From contig CAVUYM010000013.1 of NCBI GenBank assembly GCA_963745675.1, forward strand, positions 62,001-126,000: a stretch of DNA of 64,000 nt. The letters run 5' to 3'. This DNA comes from JAUIIK01 sp963745675. Lineage in GTDB: Bacteria > Chloroflexota > Chloroflexia > Thermomicrobiales > CFX8. Under the pieces are notes generated by a model. That model saw only the letters and a program-made list of their open reading frames with translations. It ran no database searches and was not told the DNA's origin. The translations under genes and the position numbers were made by a program. Of this stretch, positions 18,592-28,469 are shown in pieces. Numbering within the stretch: position 1 is the stretch's first letter; every line of letters starts with the position of its first letter.

Positions 18592-20402
18592 GGGTCTCCC
18601 GAGCTTTTGGTGAATTGATCCATGCGAAAATGGCACGATCAACTCCCGCTCTACGTGAAAGCCAGCGAACATGGCTCGCTCGACGATCAACCCCGATCCA
18701 TCCTGTGTCCAACTCGAAGGTATTCACCCGGATGCTGATGGCCTGACGATCATCCTCCGCACCAACCGCGCGACCGTATCTTGTCCAGACTGCGGTCAGC
18801 TGAGTGATGGTATCCATAGCTGGTATCGGCGCACGCTCGCCGATCTGCCCTGGCAGGGCGTTGCCGTTCGCTTCCGTTTATATACGCGCCGTTGGTTCTG
18901 TCGGCATCCCGCCTGTTCTCGCTCGATCTTCACGGAACGACTGCCGGATGTGGTCGATGCCTACGCCCGCCGTACCAGCCGTCTCGCCGAGGTTGTTGAA
19001 GCGGTGGCATTTGCCCTCGGTGGGCGAAGCCGGTCAGCCGACTCTTACTGACACTTGGACTCACGCTGAGTCCTGACACGTTACTCAACGTCATCCGGAC
19101 AACAGTCCTCTCTGTCGATCCATCTCCACGAGTGGTGGGAATTGATGACTGGGCCTGGCGGCGGAGACATAGCTACGGCACGATCATCGTCGATCTTGAA
19201 CGACATCGCGTGATTGAATTGTTGCCCGACCGTGATCCCAAGACACTCACTACCTGGCTCAAACGACAACCACAGATCGAGGTGATCGCTCGTGATCGAT
19301 GGCAGGGCTACATCGAAGCCGCAACGGTTGGTGCTCCCCAGGCACAACAGGTTGCCGATCGCTGGCATTTGGTGAACAACCTGGTTGATGCCGTTGAGGA
19401 GATGCTGCTGAGAAAACGCACCGTGCTCCGTGAGGCGGCGCAGGCTGCCCGTGGTGAGCCAGAATCGGGTGAGGCTCCCGGTGATCCGACCTCGGGAACG
19501 ATCATGCCCAATCGACCACGTCGGAGAACGCAACAGCTGGAGGAATTGAGTCTCCAGCGTCATCAACGGATCGTGGAGCGTTATGTGGTTATTCGCCGTT
19601 TACATCTGGCTGGTGCCGACGTGGCCGACATTGCGCGCCGAGTGGGCACCAGTCGACAAACGGTCTACCGCTACCGCAAGCTAGCGCAAGCCCCCGAACG
19701 GAAACAGCCCACCCGACGGCAAACCATGCTCGACCCCTATGTTCCCTACCTGCTACAACGCTGGAACGAAGGTTGTCACAATGGGATGAGGCTGTGGCGA
19801 GAAATCTGTGAACAGGGGTTCCGAGGATCCTCAACCGTCGTATCCCGTTTTGTCGCTCAACTCCGTCGTGATGAAGTTGCTGGTCGTTCTGCTGGCTCGA
19901 CCGCACGCAGTCGGGCGGCACGAGCGCCGACAGCTCGGCAGGTCACCCGGCTCTTCGTCCGTCAGCAGGACGATCTCACGACCGAACAACAAACGTACCT
20001 GAGTGATCTCCAACGATTGGACGAGACGGTGAGGACAATCTTTACGCTAACGCAGTCCTTCATGGCGATGATGCGTGAGCAAACCGGTGAGCAGCTGAAG
20101 CAGTGGATTGAACAAGCAAAAGGCAGTGGCATTGACAAATTCCGCCGTTTTGCGGTGGGACTGGAGAAGGATCAGGCAGCCGTGCAGGCTGGACTCACTG
20201 AAGTCTGGAGCAATGGTCAGACGGAAGGCCACGTCCATCGCTTGAAGCTATTGAAGCGGCAGATGTATGGGCGAGCAGGCTTCGACGTCTTGCGGCCCAG
20301 GGTGCTCCGGGCCGCCTGAGCCAGCAAGCTGGCGGTCAGAGAGTTCGGTCCCGAACTCGACATGAAGAGCTACCCAGCGTTCACCAAAAGCTCGGGAGAC
20401 CC
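18592..20402 (+). mobile_element. ISL3-family insertion sequence
   Basis: Exact 23-bp terminal inverted repeats (gggtctcccgagcttttgg... at 18592-18614 and its complement at 20380-20402) bound a 1.8-kb element with one ISL3-type transposase region. No clear 8-bp target duplication is visible, although ATGATG-like bases occur outside both ends. The element lies between the TetR operator and the 3' side of the cytochrome operon. Confidence 0.85.
18671..20319 (+). pseudogene. ISL3 transposase (frameshifted)
   Basis: The first frame (to 19051) has the N-terminal zinc-binding region with CPDCGQ and CRHPACS. The second frame (from about 19043, nominal start 19132) has the DDE catalytic core beginning VVGIDDWAWRRRHSYGT, then ARDRWQGYIEA and DRWHLVNNL. 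An HTH segment (DIARRVGTSRQTVYRYRK) and the usual ending RLKLLKRQMYGRAGF follow. One base lost near 19020-19043 explains the break. The complete protein would be about 549 residues. Unless ribosomal frameshifting occurs, the element cannot move by itself. Confidence 0.8.
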
Positions 20403-20564
20403 CCCATCATAAGGCGTGGTCTGCTCCCAGATGCCTACTATCCGATTTCAGCCGGCGATTCTCGTGCTTCAGGTCGCGAATCGCCTGGACAAAGAGCACA
20501 ATGGAGGTCTCACGAATGCCTTCTATCTGTTGCTGGGCTAGGATAAATTCTGCCTCGACGTTGT
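20403..20564 (-). other. Short stretch between ISL3 and the cytochrome operon
   Basis: On the minus strand an open stretch overlaps the cytochrome b stop and runs to a TGA at 20407-20409. It reads as a charged helix with IRDLKHENRRLKS, coiled-coil in character. It has no ATG and no ribosome site, and it ends almost exactly at the ISL3 boundary. It may be a gene remnant cut by the element, or chance. Confidence 0.25.
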
Positions 20565-21971
20565 CTACTTCCTCGTTTTAAGAAACGCGACAAGTTGGTT
20601 AATCTGCTCCGAATCGAGCTTGTCGTTGAAGGCCGGCATGTTCTTGCCACCATTGAGAATCCGCCAGGTAAGCTGATCGCCAGTCAAGCGATCACCGACC
20701 GAATTGAGGTTGGGTCCGCGTTTGCCACCCACGCCAGCGATTGTGTGACAATTGATACAGCCGTGCTTCTCGAAGATCTGGGCTCCGGCCGCTTGTTCCT
20801 GGTCGAGCGGCTGCGTAACTGCAGCCGGAAGAGGATCTGGGCTGAGATCCGGTGACCACGGAGCTCGATGGCCCTCGTAGGTCAATAGACCGACCGCGAC
20901 CATCGGCACAACAACCAAACCCACGGCCCACGGCCGACGACGCAGACTCCGCTCGCCACCCCGGCCGATAAATGGGATCGCCAGCAGGACAATGACAGCC
21001 AGCGCAGGGAAACCGATGATGACCCAAGTCTCGACACCGGGAGGTATCAACGCGAGTACAGCAAAATACCAGAGGAAATACCAGTCGGGTCTCGGGTAGG
21101 CTTTGAGAATCGTGGGATCTGCCCGTTCGGCCAGCTCTTTAGGCCCAGGAACCATCGCCAGTATGACAACGACAAGCCCAACCGCGAGCGCGAAAACGAC
21201 GTCCCGCCAAACCGCATCCGGCCAAAACGGTATGCCCTCACGATCGAGGAGGCGCTGATACCAGGACTTGTAAGAAGCTGGATCGACTGGCCTACCCACT
21301 TCCGGCGGTTCGGAAATGCCGTGCCGCACGACGAGGTAGAGATGCAGCCCGATCAATCCGAACATGAGTGCCGGGATGAGGAACACGTGTGTTGCATAAA
21401 AGCGCGTGAGCGTCGCTCCACCAACGGTCTGGCCTGCGACCAGGATCTGTACCAGATAGGGACCAATGAGCGGCACGCGACCAGCTTGCTCCGCTCCGAC
21501 CACGACGGCCCAGTATGCGTCCTGGTCCCATCGCAACAGTTGGCCGGTAAAGGCCATCGCCAGTGTCAACAGGAGTAATCCAACGCCGGTCAACCAGTTT
21601 AGCTCACGCGGGTACTTGTAGCTGCCCATAAGGAAGATGCGCACCATATGGATGATCACCAGCACGACCATCGCCGACGCGCCCCAGTAGTGGATTCCGC
21701 GGACGATGCTGCCGAGCGTGGCTTGATGTGAGATGAACTGCAGCGTCTCGTAAGCATTATCGGCGGCGGGCACGTAGGTGAAAGCGAGCGCTACACCGGT
21801 GACCACCTGGACGATGAATGCAACGAGCGTGGCACTTCCGAAGACGTACCACCAGTTCACGTTCTTTGGCACCGGATGTCTGAGGACCGGCAGCACATTC
21901 GCCGAAAAGCCCGATCGGTCGTCAAGCCACTGCAGCGCCTGTTTTACTCGGCCGCTCATGTGCATCGTCAT
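20565..21971 (-). CDS. qcrB: Cytochrome b fused to C-terminal cytochrome c (bc complex)
   Basis: A 468-residue membrane protein that oxidises quinol in a bc-type complex. Four haem-b ligand histidines are present (94, 108, 195, 210) in the expected two-helix spacing. The Qo-site motif is PDWY (295-298) instead of the common PEWY, a variant usually linked to menaquinone lineages. Both the b6-like and subunit-IV-like regions are in one chain. After residue 385 a cytochrome c domain follows, with C405-x-x-C-H409 and Met445 (MPAF) as axial ligands, so electrons can leave the complex without a separate cytochrome c1. It lies 4 bp after the Rieske gene and ends the respiratory operon. Confidence 0.92.
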   Translation of the reverse strand: MTMHMSGRVKQALQWLDDRSGFSANVLPVLRHPVPKNVNWWYVFGSATLVAFIVQVVTGVALAFTYVPAADNAYETLQFISHQATLGSIVRGIHYWGASAMVVLVIIHMVRIFLMGSYKYPRELNWLTGVGLLLLTLAMAFTGQLLRWDQDAYWAVVVGAEQAGRVPLIGPYLVQILVAGQTVGGATLTRFYATHVFLIPALMFGLIGLHLYLVVRHGISEPPEVGRPVDPASYKSWYQRLLDREGIPFWPDAVWRDVVFALAVGLVVVILAMVPGPKELAERADPTILKAYPRPDWYFLWYFAVLALIPPGVETWVIIGFPALAVIVLLAIPFIGRGGERSLRRRPWAVGLVVVPMVAVGLLTYEGHRAPWSPDLSPDPLPAAVTQPLDQEQAAGAQIFEKHGCINCHTIAGVGGKRGPNLNSVGDRLTGDQLTWRILNGGKNMPAFNDKLDSEQINQLVAFLKTRK

Positions 21972-21975
21972 GTAC

Positions 21976-22461
21976 CTACGCGACCTGAAGCCCGCGGGTC
22001 AGCACTTCGACTCGCCCGTTCACCACCCGCGTCTCGTGCTGCCAAAGCGGTTGCGGTGGTGGACCACCAGCCACATTGCCATTCGCGTCGTAGATCCCAC
22101 CATGACAGGGACAAAGGAAGAGTTCGGCCTCCTGAAGCCAGTTGACGGGGCATCCGAGATGAGTGCAATTGACGGCGAATGCGGTGAATTCCTGATCTCC
22201 GGTCCGCCTCAGCCAGGCAGAGGTATTAGCCGTGTCGCCCGCCCATGGCAGCGGAGAAGGCTCTTCGAGCGTTACTTCAACGGTGTCGCCGATCTTGAAG
22301 TCGTCGACCGCCCCCACGTCACGCCACTCATTCTTGGCTGGACTGAGTAGCGGGCTTAGCAGATAGGAGACGATCGGAATACCAACCACAGTTCCGGCCA
22401 GCGCACTCAAACCGAAGATACCGTAGTTCAGGAGCTTGCGACGGCTTACGCGTTCAATCAC
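21976..22461 (-). CDS. qcrA: Rieske iron-sulfur protein
   Basis: A 161-residue membrane-anchored 2Fe-2S protein. The N-terminus has a twin-arginine-like SRRKLL followed by a hydrophobic anchor (residues 12-37), suggesting Tat export with a retained anchor. The cluster ligands are C99-T-H101-L-G-C104 and C117-P-C119-H120. It receives electrons from quinol at the PDWY site of the neighbouring cytochrome b and passes them to haem c. Its start overlaps the end of the small oxidase subunit gene by 8 bp, and cytochrome b follows within 4 bp, so translation is coupled. Confidence 0.93.
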   Translation of the reverse strand: MIERVSRRKLLNYGIFGLSALAGTVVGIPIVSYLLSPLLSPAKNEWRDVGAVDDFKIGDTVEVTLEEPSPLPWAGDTANTSAWLRRTGDQEFTAFAVNCTHLGCPVNWLQEAELFLCPCHGGIYDANGNVAGGPPPQPLWQHETRVVNGRVEVLTRGLQVA

Positions 22462-22648
22462 TGCTTATCTCCCGTATCCATCCCCAGAGGCCGAACCCAA
22501 CGAGGAGCAGGCCGAACAGACTAAAACCGAGATTGGTGACGATTCCGAGACCGATGAGTGCTGCTGCCAAGCCCAACAGCGCTGGCCAGACGGATAGTTC
22601 CTCCGATTGTGACCCTGCCTGGTGCTTGGACTGGTCCACCTGAGACAT
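22454..22648 (-). CDS. Small oxidase subunit, CtaF/subunit IV-like
   Basis: A 64-residue protein with two hydrophobic segments (about 21-38 and 40-57). I place the start at 22648, not at the longer ATG at 22732, because a GGAG ribosome site precedes it and the longer start would overlap the end of the subunit I-III gene. Its place between the oxidase and the Rieske gene fits a subunit-IV-like assembly or stability subunit of cytochrome c oxidase. There are no metal ligands. The call rests on size, membrane topology and operon context. Confidence 0.6.
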   Translation of the reverse strand: MSQVDQSKHQAGSQSEELSVWPALLGLAAALIGLGIVTNLGFSLFGLLLVGFGLWGWIREISSD

Positions 22649-22686
22649 GTTGAACTCCAATCGAGTTGACTGGCCATGCTTTGACA

Positions 22687-24969
22687 TCAATACAACCAGC
22701 GCAGATAAACAACGGTGAAAATGACTACCCACACGATGTCGACAAAATGCCAGTAGATCGCAATGGCCCGGATACTACTGCGATGGGCAAAAGGGTCGAA
22801 TCTGGACTGGTACAGTGCGAGAATAAGGATAATGCTGAGTGCCAACAGCCCGAACATCACGTGGGCGCCGTGAAAGCCGGTCAGGGTGAAGAACGATGAC
22901 GTGAAAAGATTTACTCCGACGTGTATGCCCTCATCGTAAAGCGAACGATATTCGAGCATCTGTCCTAACAGGAATACCGCGCCGAGAACGATAGTGAGCA
23001 GGAGCCACCGCCGAAAGCCCCGCCGATCCCCGTTATGTAGATGACGTTCCGCCAGGAAGATTGTGCCGCTGCTCGCCCAGAGCGCGATGCTGAATAGACC
23101 GGTGCGGAGGACTGCGAGGCTTTCCTGCCCTGGGCCGGATACACTGGCCGTGCGATATGCCAGAAAGGCAATGATAAGCGCCGCGAAGAAGACGGCCTCG
23201 GAACTGATGAATGAGACAACCCCGATTTCAGCCGCGCTCACGCGGCTCATCAGACCGTAATCATCACCGCAATTGTCGGCATCCTCCGCTCCAGCAATTT
23301 CTGATTTCTGGATCTCAATGGCTCCGGAGTAGTCGGTGAGAGCTCCACGTTCCTTCAACGCATACAGTGGTCGCGGCCCCTCGACAGGTGGCGCGGCAGC
23401 GAAGTTGGTAGGTGGTGGTGGCGAAGTCGTGGCCCATTCCAGAGTCCAGGCATCCCAGGGATCGTTACCCGCTACCACTCCACCACGCAGCGACCGATAG
23501 ATGTTCCAGATGAAGACCAGTGTCGAGACTGCGAGGATCAACGATCCAATGGTTTCCGCCGAATTCAGCAGCTCCCAACCGGGCTTGTCCGGATAGGTAT
23601 AGACGCGCCGCGGCATGCCCATCAGGCCGAGGATATGCATCGGGAAGAATGTCAGGTTGAAGCCGATCAGGGTCAGCCAGAAATGCCACTTGCCAAGTCG
23701 CTCGTCGAGCATGCGGCCGGTCATCTTCGGGAACCAGTAATAGGCCGCAGCGAAGACCGCGAGCATTGTCCCACCGAATAGCACGTAGTGAAAGTGTGCG
23801 ACGACGTAGTAACTGTCGGTGAGTTGCCAGTCGGCCGCAACGACGGCAAACTGCACGCCGGTGACGCCGCCCATGGTAAACATCAGGATGAAGCCGGTGG
23901 CGAAAAGCATCGGGACTTTGAACCTTAGCGTGCCACCCCACATCGTCGCCAGCCAGTTGAAGATCTTGATCCCGGTTGGGACGGCGATGATCATGCTTGC
24001 GGCGCCGAATACAACATTGGCCGGGAATCCCATTCCAACGGCGAACATGTGGTGGCCCCAAACCATGAAGCTGAGTACGGCAATAGCCATGCCAGCTAGC
24101 ACCAGGAGCCGGTAACCAAAGACGGGTTTACGCGAGAATACCGGCACGATCTCGGAGATCATGCCGAATGCTGGGAGAACCATGATGTAGACCTCAGGAT
24201 GGCCAAAGAACCAGAACAGGTGCTGCCAGAGGATGGGACTTCCGCCAGCTCCAACGTCGAAGAACTTCGTCCCGAGGTTTCGATCGAACAGGAGCATGAT
24301 CTGAGCCGCTGTTAGGCTCGGGATCGCACCGACGATGAGTATTGCGTTGATCAACGACATCCAGACAAAGATAGGCATCCGCCAGAACCCCATCCCCGGA
24401 GTCCGCAATGCGAGGATCGTGACGATCAAGTTGACGCCGGTCGCAATCGTGCCAATGCTCGTCACGACGAGCCCGACAATCCAGTAGTCGACGCCACTAT
24501 TCATGGAATAGGGACGCTCAGTCAGCGGCGCGTAGCTGAACCAGCCCGTATCCGGGGGCGTGGCGTTCAGGAAGCTGAAGTAGAGGAGTAATCCCCCGAA
24601 CAGAAGCAGCCAGTAGCTAAACGCATTGAGCCTCGGGAATGCCATGTCGTGCGCGCCGATCATCAGCGGCACCAGATAGTTGCTGAAACCAAGCAGGGCT
24701 GGCATGACAACAAGAAAAATCATCGTCGTGCCGTGCATCGTGAAGATCGCATTGTAGGCTTCCGGCGAAATCAGTCCTGACTCCGGCCGTGCCAGCTGGA
24801 GTCGAAGAATCAGAGCTTCGATACCACCTAGAATGAAGAAGACACCGGTCGTCACGAGATAGAGAATCCCGATGCGTTTGTGATCGAGTGTCGCAATCCA
24901 GGAATAGAGCCGCTCGGTCGACCGTATATACGGAACGGAGGGCGTCTGCTGGTCGATGATGGACGCCAC
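22687..24969 (-). CDS. ctaD: Cytochrome c oxidase subunits I and III fused
   Basis: A 760-residue fusion. Residues 1 to about 530 are subunit I of an A-type haem-copper oxidase. Haem ligands are His79 and His394 (AHFHYV), with His392 for the second haem. CuB ligands are His257 in HPEVY with cross-link Tyr261, and His306-His307 (WGHH). The Glu of GHPEVY marks the proton path of A1-type enzymes. Residues about 570-760 are subunit III with five to six helices (SFISSEAVFFAAL, FTLTGFHGAHV). The enzyme reduces oxygen to water and pumps protons. The gene begins about at the stop of subunit II and is followed by the small subunit. Confidence 0.95.
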   Translation of the reverse strand: MASIIDQQTPSVPYIRSTERLYSWIATLDHKRIGILYLVTTGVFFILGGIEALILRLQLARPESGLISPEAYNAIFTMHGTTMIFLVVMPALLGFSNYLVPLMIGAHDMAFPRLNAFSYWLLLFGGLLLYFSFLNATPPDTGWFSYAPLTERPYSMNSGVDYWIVGLVVTSIGTIATGVNLIVTILALRTPGMGFWRMPIFVWMSLINAILIVGAIPSLTAAQIMLLFDRNLGTKFFDVGAGGSPILWQHLFWFFGHPEVYIMVLPAFGMISEIVPVFSRKPVFGYRLLVLAGMAIAVLSFMVWGHHMFAVGMGFPANVVFGAASMIIAVPTGIKIFNWLATMWGGTLRFKVPMLFATGFILMFTMGGVTGVQFAVVAADWQLTDSYYVVAHFHYVLFGGTMLAVFAAAYYWFPKMTGRMLDERLGKWHFWLTLIGFNLTFFPMHILGLMGMPRRVYTYPDKPGWELLNSAETIGSLILAVSTLVFIWNIYRSLRGGVVAGNDPWDAWTLEWATTSPPPPTNFAAAPPVEGPRPLYALKERGALTDYSGAIEIQKSEIAGAEDADNCGDDYGLMSRVSAAEIGVVSFISSEAVFFAALIIAFLAYRTASVSGPGQESLAVLRTGLFSIALWASSGTIFLAERHLHNGDRRGFRRWLLLTIVLGAVFLLGQMLEYRSLYDEGIHVGVNLFTSSFFTLTGFHGAHVMFGLLALSIILILALYQSRFDPFAHRSSIRAIAIYWHFVDIVWVVIFTVVYLRWLY

Positions 24970-24970
24970 C

Positions 24971-26020
24971 CTACTTCAACTCCTCTAGATATAGCGTCAG
25001 CGATTCAAGGTCCTGCTCCGAAATTTGCTCCACCGGATAGGCCGGCATCAGGATTGATGGTTTGATAGCATCGACATTCCGAATCCAGCGCTTGAGATCG
25101 TCGTGGTTATTTTCAATGACGCCCGCCCCCAGCTTCTCTCGCGCGCCGACATGCGTCAGGTCCGGTCCGACGGTGCCCGCGGCGGCCGTTCCTCGTATAG
25201 TGTGGCAACTCACGCAAGTGTTATTGAGGAAGATATCCTGCCCGCTGCGGGCTTGCTCGTCTTGCGGCTCCAGGGCATCGAGCTGTTGCGTATGCTCCCA
25301 TGCTTCGAATTCTTCGCGCGACTCGACGATCACCAACATCCGCATCCAGGCGTGCTGGTTTCCACAGAACTCAGCGCAGGCACCGTCGTAGACGCCGACC
25401 TTCGTCGGAGTGAGGGTCATCGTTCGCTCGCTGCCGGGAATTGCGTCCACTTTCCAACCGAAGCGGGGCACCCAGAAGCTGTGGATCACGTCCGAGGATG
25501 TGATCGTGAACTCCACCGGCTGGCCGACCGGCAGGTGCAACTCGTTTGGAGATGCGAAGTTTCCGTTGTCAGGGTATTCGAAGTTCCACCACCACTGATT
25601 TCCGGTGACCCGTACTCGCAATGGATCGTCGGCGGAATGCTGGACGATGCTCATCGTCCTAACCGTCAAGGCGAACAACACCGCCAGAAGGAGGAAGGGG
25701 GTCAGTGTCCAGAGGATCTCCAGGCGCGGATCACCCGCTTTGTCGCTCGCCTGTGATCCGTCGCCACGGTCTCTAAATCGAGAAATAACAAGTACAAGCA
25801 AACTGCCGATCATTAGTACCACACCGAGTGACAGAACGAGCGATAGGATGAATAGGTTGGAGACATCCTGTCCCCGGTCGGAGACTGGATCGAACGCTGC
25901 ACGCGGTTGGGATCCGCAACCAGCGAACATTATCAGAGCGACGATGCCGATGTTCGCCCAACGAATCAACCCCACGAGTAAAGAGGCGTATCCGGATGAT
26001 AATCCGTTGCCCGAACTCAC
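24971..26020 (-). CDS. ctaC: Cytochrome c oxidase subunit II with fused cytochrome c (caa3 type)
   Basis: A 349-residue lipoprotein: a hydrophobic leader ends with FAGC, so Cys35 would carry the lipid. Two transmembrane helices (about 56-80 and 103-121) precede the cupredoxin domain with CuA ligands His180, Cys215, Glu217, Cys219, His223 and Met226. A cytochrome c domain follows with C269-V-S-C-H273 and Met325 (MPAYP). This makes a caa3-type enzyme that can take electrons straight from the cytochrome c tail of the bc complex encoded downstream. It is the first gene of the operon; the 160-bp space upstream is the probable promoter region. Confidence 0.95.
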   Translation of the reverse strand: MSSGNGLSSGYASLLVGLIRWANIGIVALIMFAGCGSQPRAAFDPVSDRGQDVSNLFILSLVLSLGVVLMIGSLLVLVISRFRDRGDGSQASDKAGDPRLEILWTLTPFLLLAVLFALTVRTMSIVQHSADDPLRVRVTGNQWWWNFEYPDNGNFASPNELHLPVGQPVEFTITSSDVIHSFWVPRFGWKVDAIPGSERTMTLTPTKVGVYDGACAEFCGNQHAWMRMLVIVESREEFEAWEHTQQLDALEPQDEQARSGQDIFLNNTCVSCHTIRGTAAAGTVGPDLTHVGAREKLGAGVIENNHDDLKRWIRNVDAIKPSILMPAYPVEQISEQDLESLTLYLEELK

Positions 26021-26179
26021 CTGAGAGTGCCGTCCTCCCCCGTTCGACGAGCTTACACGTCCAGATTAGCAGACACGCGCCTTCCTACGCTAAGGGCCGA
26101 CGATCTCGGCTGTGCGCCCATCCAGCCAAATTCAATCGAGACTGACCCTGTCGCTCGAACTACCAATGGTTACATGGCA

Positions 26180-26848
26180 CTACGAGATGACGGAGACCCG
26201 CTCCCGAAATTGATTAAAGGTCAACTTCACCTTGACTTGCCTGTGTGTAACGGCTTGGATCCTCGACCAGGGGATGTTGAGTTCGTGATGACGGCCCAGA
26301 TGACCAAACCGCACTGAAATCGATACGATCTCTCCATGACGTTCGATCTGGATGCCAGAGATACGTCCCAGAGATTCCTCGTCGGAACTAACGACGCGAA
26401 CGTGATGGCCCACTTCGGTCGCATTTGAAGGCAAGTTTGAGACAACTTCGACGATCGGGGTGTTGAGTGGGGACATCTCGACGAAGTTCTTATCCTCGCC
26501 ATATTGTCCATAATGAGGAAAAACACGCTCTTCCGGCCAGAGAATTCCGGTCGGAGTGAGCATATTGGGAAGGGTATCTGGACGCTCCGGAACGATATGT
26601 TCTTCCTTGATAAAGACCGGTAGGTTTTTCGCCTGATTCGCGGAGATCGCCAGCAGGATTGTTCCGTCGGGTTCAGACAGGTCGATAATCGCGGGTTCGA
26701 CCAGCCTGGCCTTGGAAAGGAAGATGCCGCTGGTGACGACGATCGCCAGCAGCTTGCCGATGTCCGGATCGAGTGCCAGATGGTCGACCTTTCCAATTTG
26801 CGTGCCGTCGCGGCTGACAACCTGCTTGCCAAAATGGATGTTTATCAT
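26180..26848 (-). CDS. PRC-barrel domain protein
   Basis: A 222-residue protein. I prefer the start at 26848 (MINIHFGKQVVSRDGT) because the 60 residues before it in the longest frame lack conservation and structure. Residues 1-75 form a PRC-barrel-like beta domain (GKQVVSRDGTQIGKVDHLALD, VEPAIIDL). A second similar module begins near residue 145 (GHHVRVVSSDEESLGRISGI). PRC-barrels bind partners or nucleic acids and occur in photosynthetic H subunits, RimM and stress proteins. With BON and Hsp20 genes nearby it probably belongs to a general stress group. Exact function unknown. Confidence 0.65.
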   Translation of the reverse strand: MINIHFGKQVVSRDGTQIGKVDHLALDPDIGKLLAIVVTSGIFLSKARLVEPAIIDLSEPDGTILLAISANQAKNLPVFIKEEHIVPERPDTLPNMLTPTGILWPEERVFPHYGQYGEDKNFVEMSPLNTPIVEVVSNLPSNATEVGHHVRVVSSDEESLGRISGIQIERHGEIVSISVRFGHLGRHHELNIPWSRIQAVTHRQVKVKLTFNQFRERVSVIS

Positions 26849-27043
26849 TGTCCCAGCCTTTCCGAATTGTCGAGCCGGTAGTTCGGACTCGTCGTACGGA
26901 TCCGCTGCGCCTATCGAGAGGATAATTGTTCGACCTTGACGGCCCAGAAAGATTCTTTCAAGATCTCGTGAACATTGCATCGGATTGTGATGATGGTAGC
27001 TTTTGGTCCTGCTCACCGAAGCCCACATACAGTGCGGCGCCGG

Positions 27044-28469
27044 CTACGGGCGTTGGTTCTTTTTCTGAAGCGCCTGCCACTCGCCGTCGTGCCGTGTGAT
27101 GAGCGTGTTTGCTTCGGCTGGTCCCCAAGTTCCCGGATTGTAGATATGGACTGGAGTCGTGTCGTCGAGGATTGGGTCAACGACACGCCATGCGGCTTCG
27201 ACGCCATCTTCCCGAACGAACAGCGTCTGATCGCCTAGCAGCGCCTCGCCGATGAGACGTTCATACGGCATCATCTCATCGCCCGGGTGGTGCTGGGCGA
27301 GCAGCTCGATCGTCTCGCCCTTCATCGCTCTACCTGGCGACTTAGCCTGCACGCTCAAGGCAATCTGGACGTCTGGGCTGAGGCGGAAGCGCAACGAGTT
27401 CGCTTCCCAGCTTCCCGTTGAGGAAAGACATCAAGTGGCGGGCGCTTGAATCGCACGACGATCTCGGTCGTCGTCACCGGGAGACACTTGCCAGTACGAA
27501 TGTAGATCGGCAGGCCAGCCCAGCGCCAAGTGTTGATTTGCAGCCGCACAGCCGCAAACGTCTCGACGTTCGAGTCTGGTGCGACTCCGTCCTCGGATCA
27601 ATAGCCGCGGAATTGCCCTCGCACGACATCGGCTGAAGTCAAAGGCTCGATGGCACGGATGATACGCACTGACTCATTGCGGATCGCATCGATCTCGTCG
27701 CTTGAAGGTGCGTCCATCATCATGAAGGCTGTCGTCTGCAGCAGATGGTTCTGCACCACGTCTCGGATCGCGCCGACGCTATCGTAAAATCCTCCGCGAC
27801 CAGCGACCCCGAAGTCTTCGGCCATCGTGATTTGCAAGCTCTGGAGATATTCGCGATTCCAGACGGGCTGAAGAAACGAGTTGGCGAATCGAAAGAGCAG
27901 CAGGTTTGAACGGCCTCTTTCCCGAGATAGTGATCGATACGAAAGACGTCCGACTCAGGGAGATTTTCAAGCGGCTTCTGGTTCAGCGTCTCGCTGAACT
28001 GCAGATCGCGACCGAACGGCTTCTCGACGATCACACGAGCGCCGTCCGTGCGGTTCACTCCCGCAAGTCCCTCGATCACCGTCGCGAACAGGCTTGGGGG
28101 AATTGCGAGGTAGTACAACGGGGTTTGGAGGATTCGAGCGTTTCATCGAGTCTGGCGAAGTAGCAGTGTCTCGATAGTCCCCGCCGACGTATCTCAGCAA
28201 ACTTCGAAGTTCGCGAACGCGGCATCATCGATCCCTTCGTACTCGGACAGACTTTCATGTGCGCGAGCAACTAACTGCTCATCGCTCCAGTCTGGTGCCG
28301 CCACGCCAACAATCGGAACGTCTAGCCTGCCATCGCTAACTAGTCGCTGCAGCGCAGGAAAGATCTGCTTGAACGCTAGGTCCCCGGTTGCTCCGAATAT
28401 AACCAACGCGTCCAAGCCGACCTTCGCCTCATAGCGGTCCAAACTACTCACCTCTAACCTGCTTTCCAA
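27044..28469 (-). pseudogene. zwf: Glucose-6-phosphate dehydrogenase (zwf), multiply disrupted
   Basis: Nearly the full family length is present (about 475 codons) but spread over all three frames. Recognisable parts in order: ALVIFGATGDLAFKQIFPAL (nucleotide-binding start), RYVGGDYRDT, ARLDETLESSKP, YYLAIPPSLF, RVIVEKPFGRDL, FRIDHYLGKE (substrate site), MAEDFGVAGRGGFYDSVGAIRDV, and the ending YNPGTWGPAEA. At least five frame changes are needed, and an in-frame TGA at 27598-27600 interrupts otherwise good sequence (GY-stop-SEDGVAPDSN). This is beyond what a single error would explain, so the oxidative pentose phosphate entry enzyme from this locus is lost. Confidence 0.85.

Noticed and set aside
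20407..20564. Coiled-coil-like short frame behind cytochrome b
   Set aside because: No start codon or ribosome site and it overlaps the cytochrome b stop; kept only as a note in the spacer entry.
22649..22732. Longer N-terminus for the small oxidase subunit
   Set aside because: It would overlap the 3' end of the fused subunit I-III gene, and the downstream ATG has the better ribosome site.
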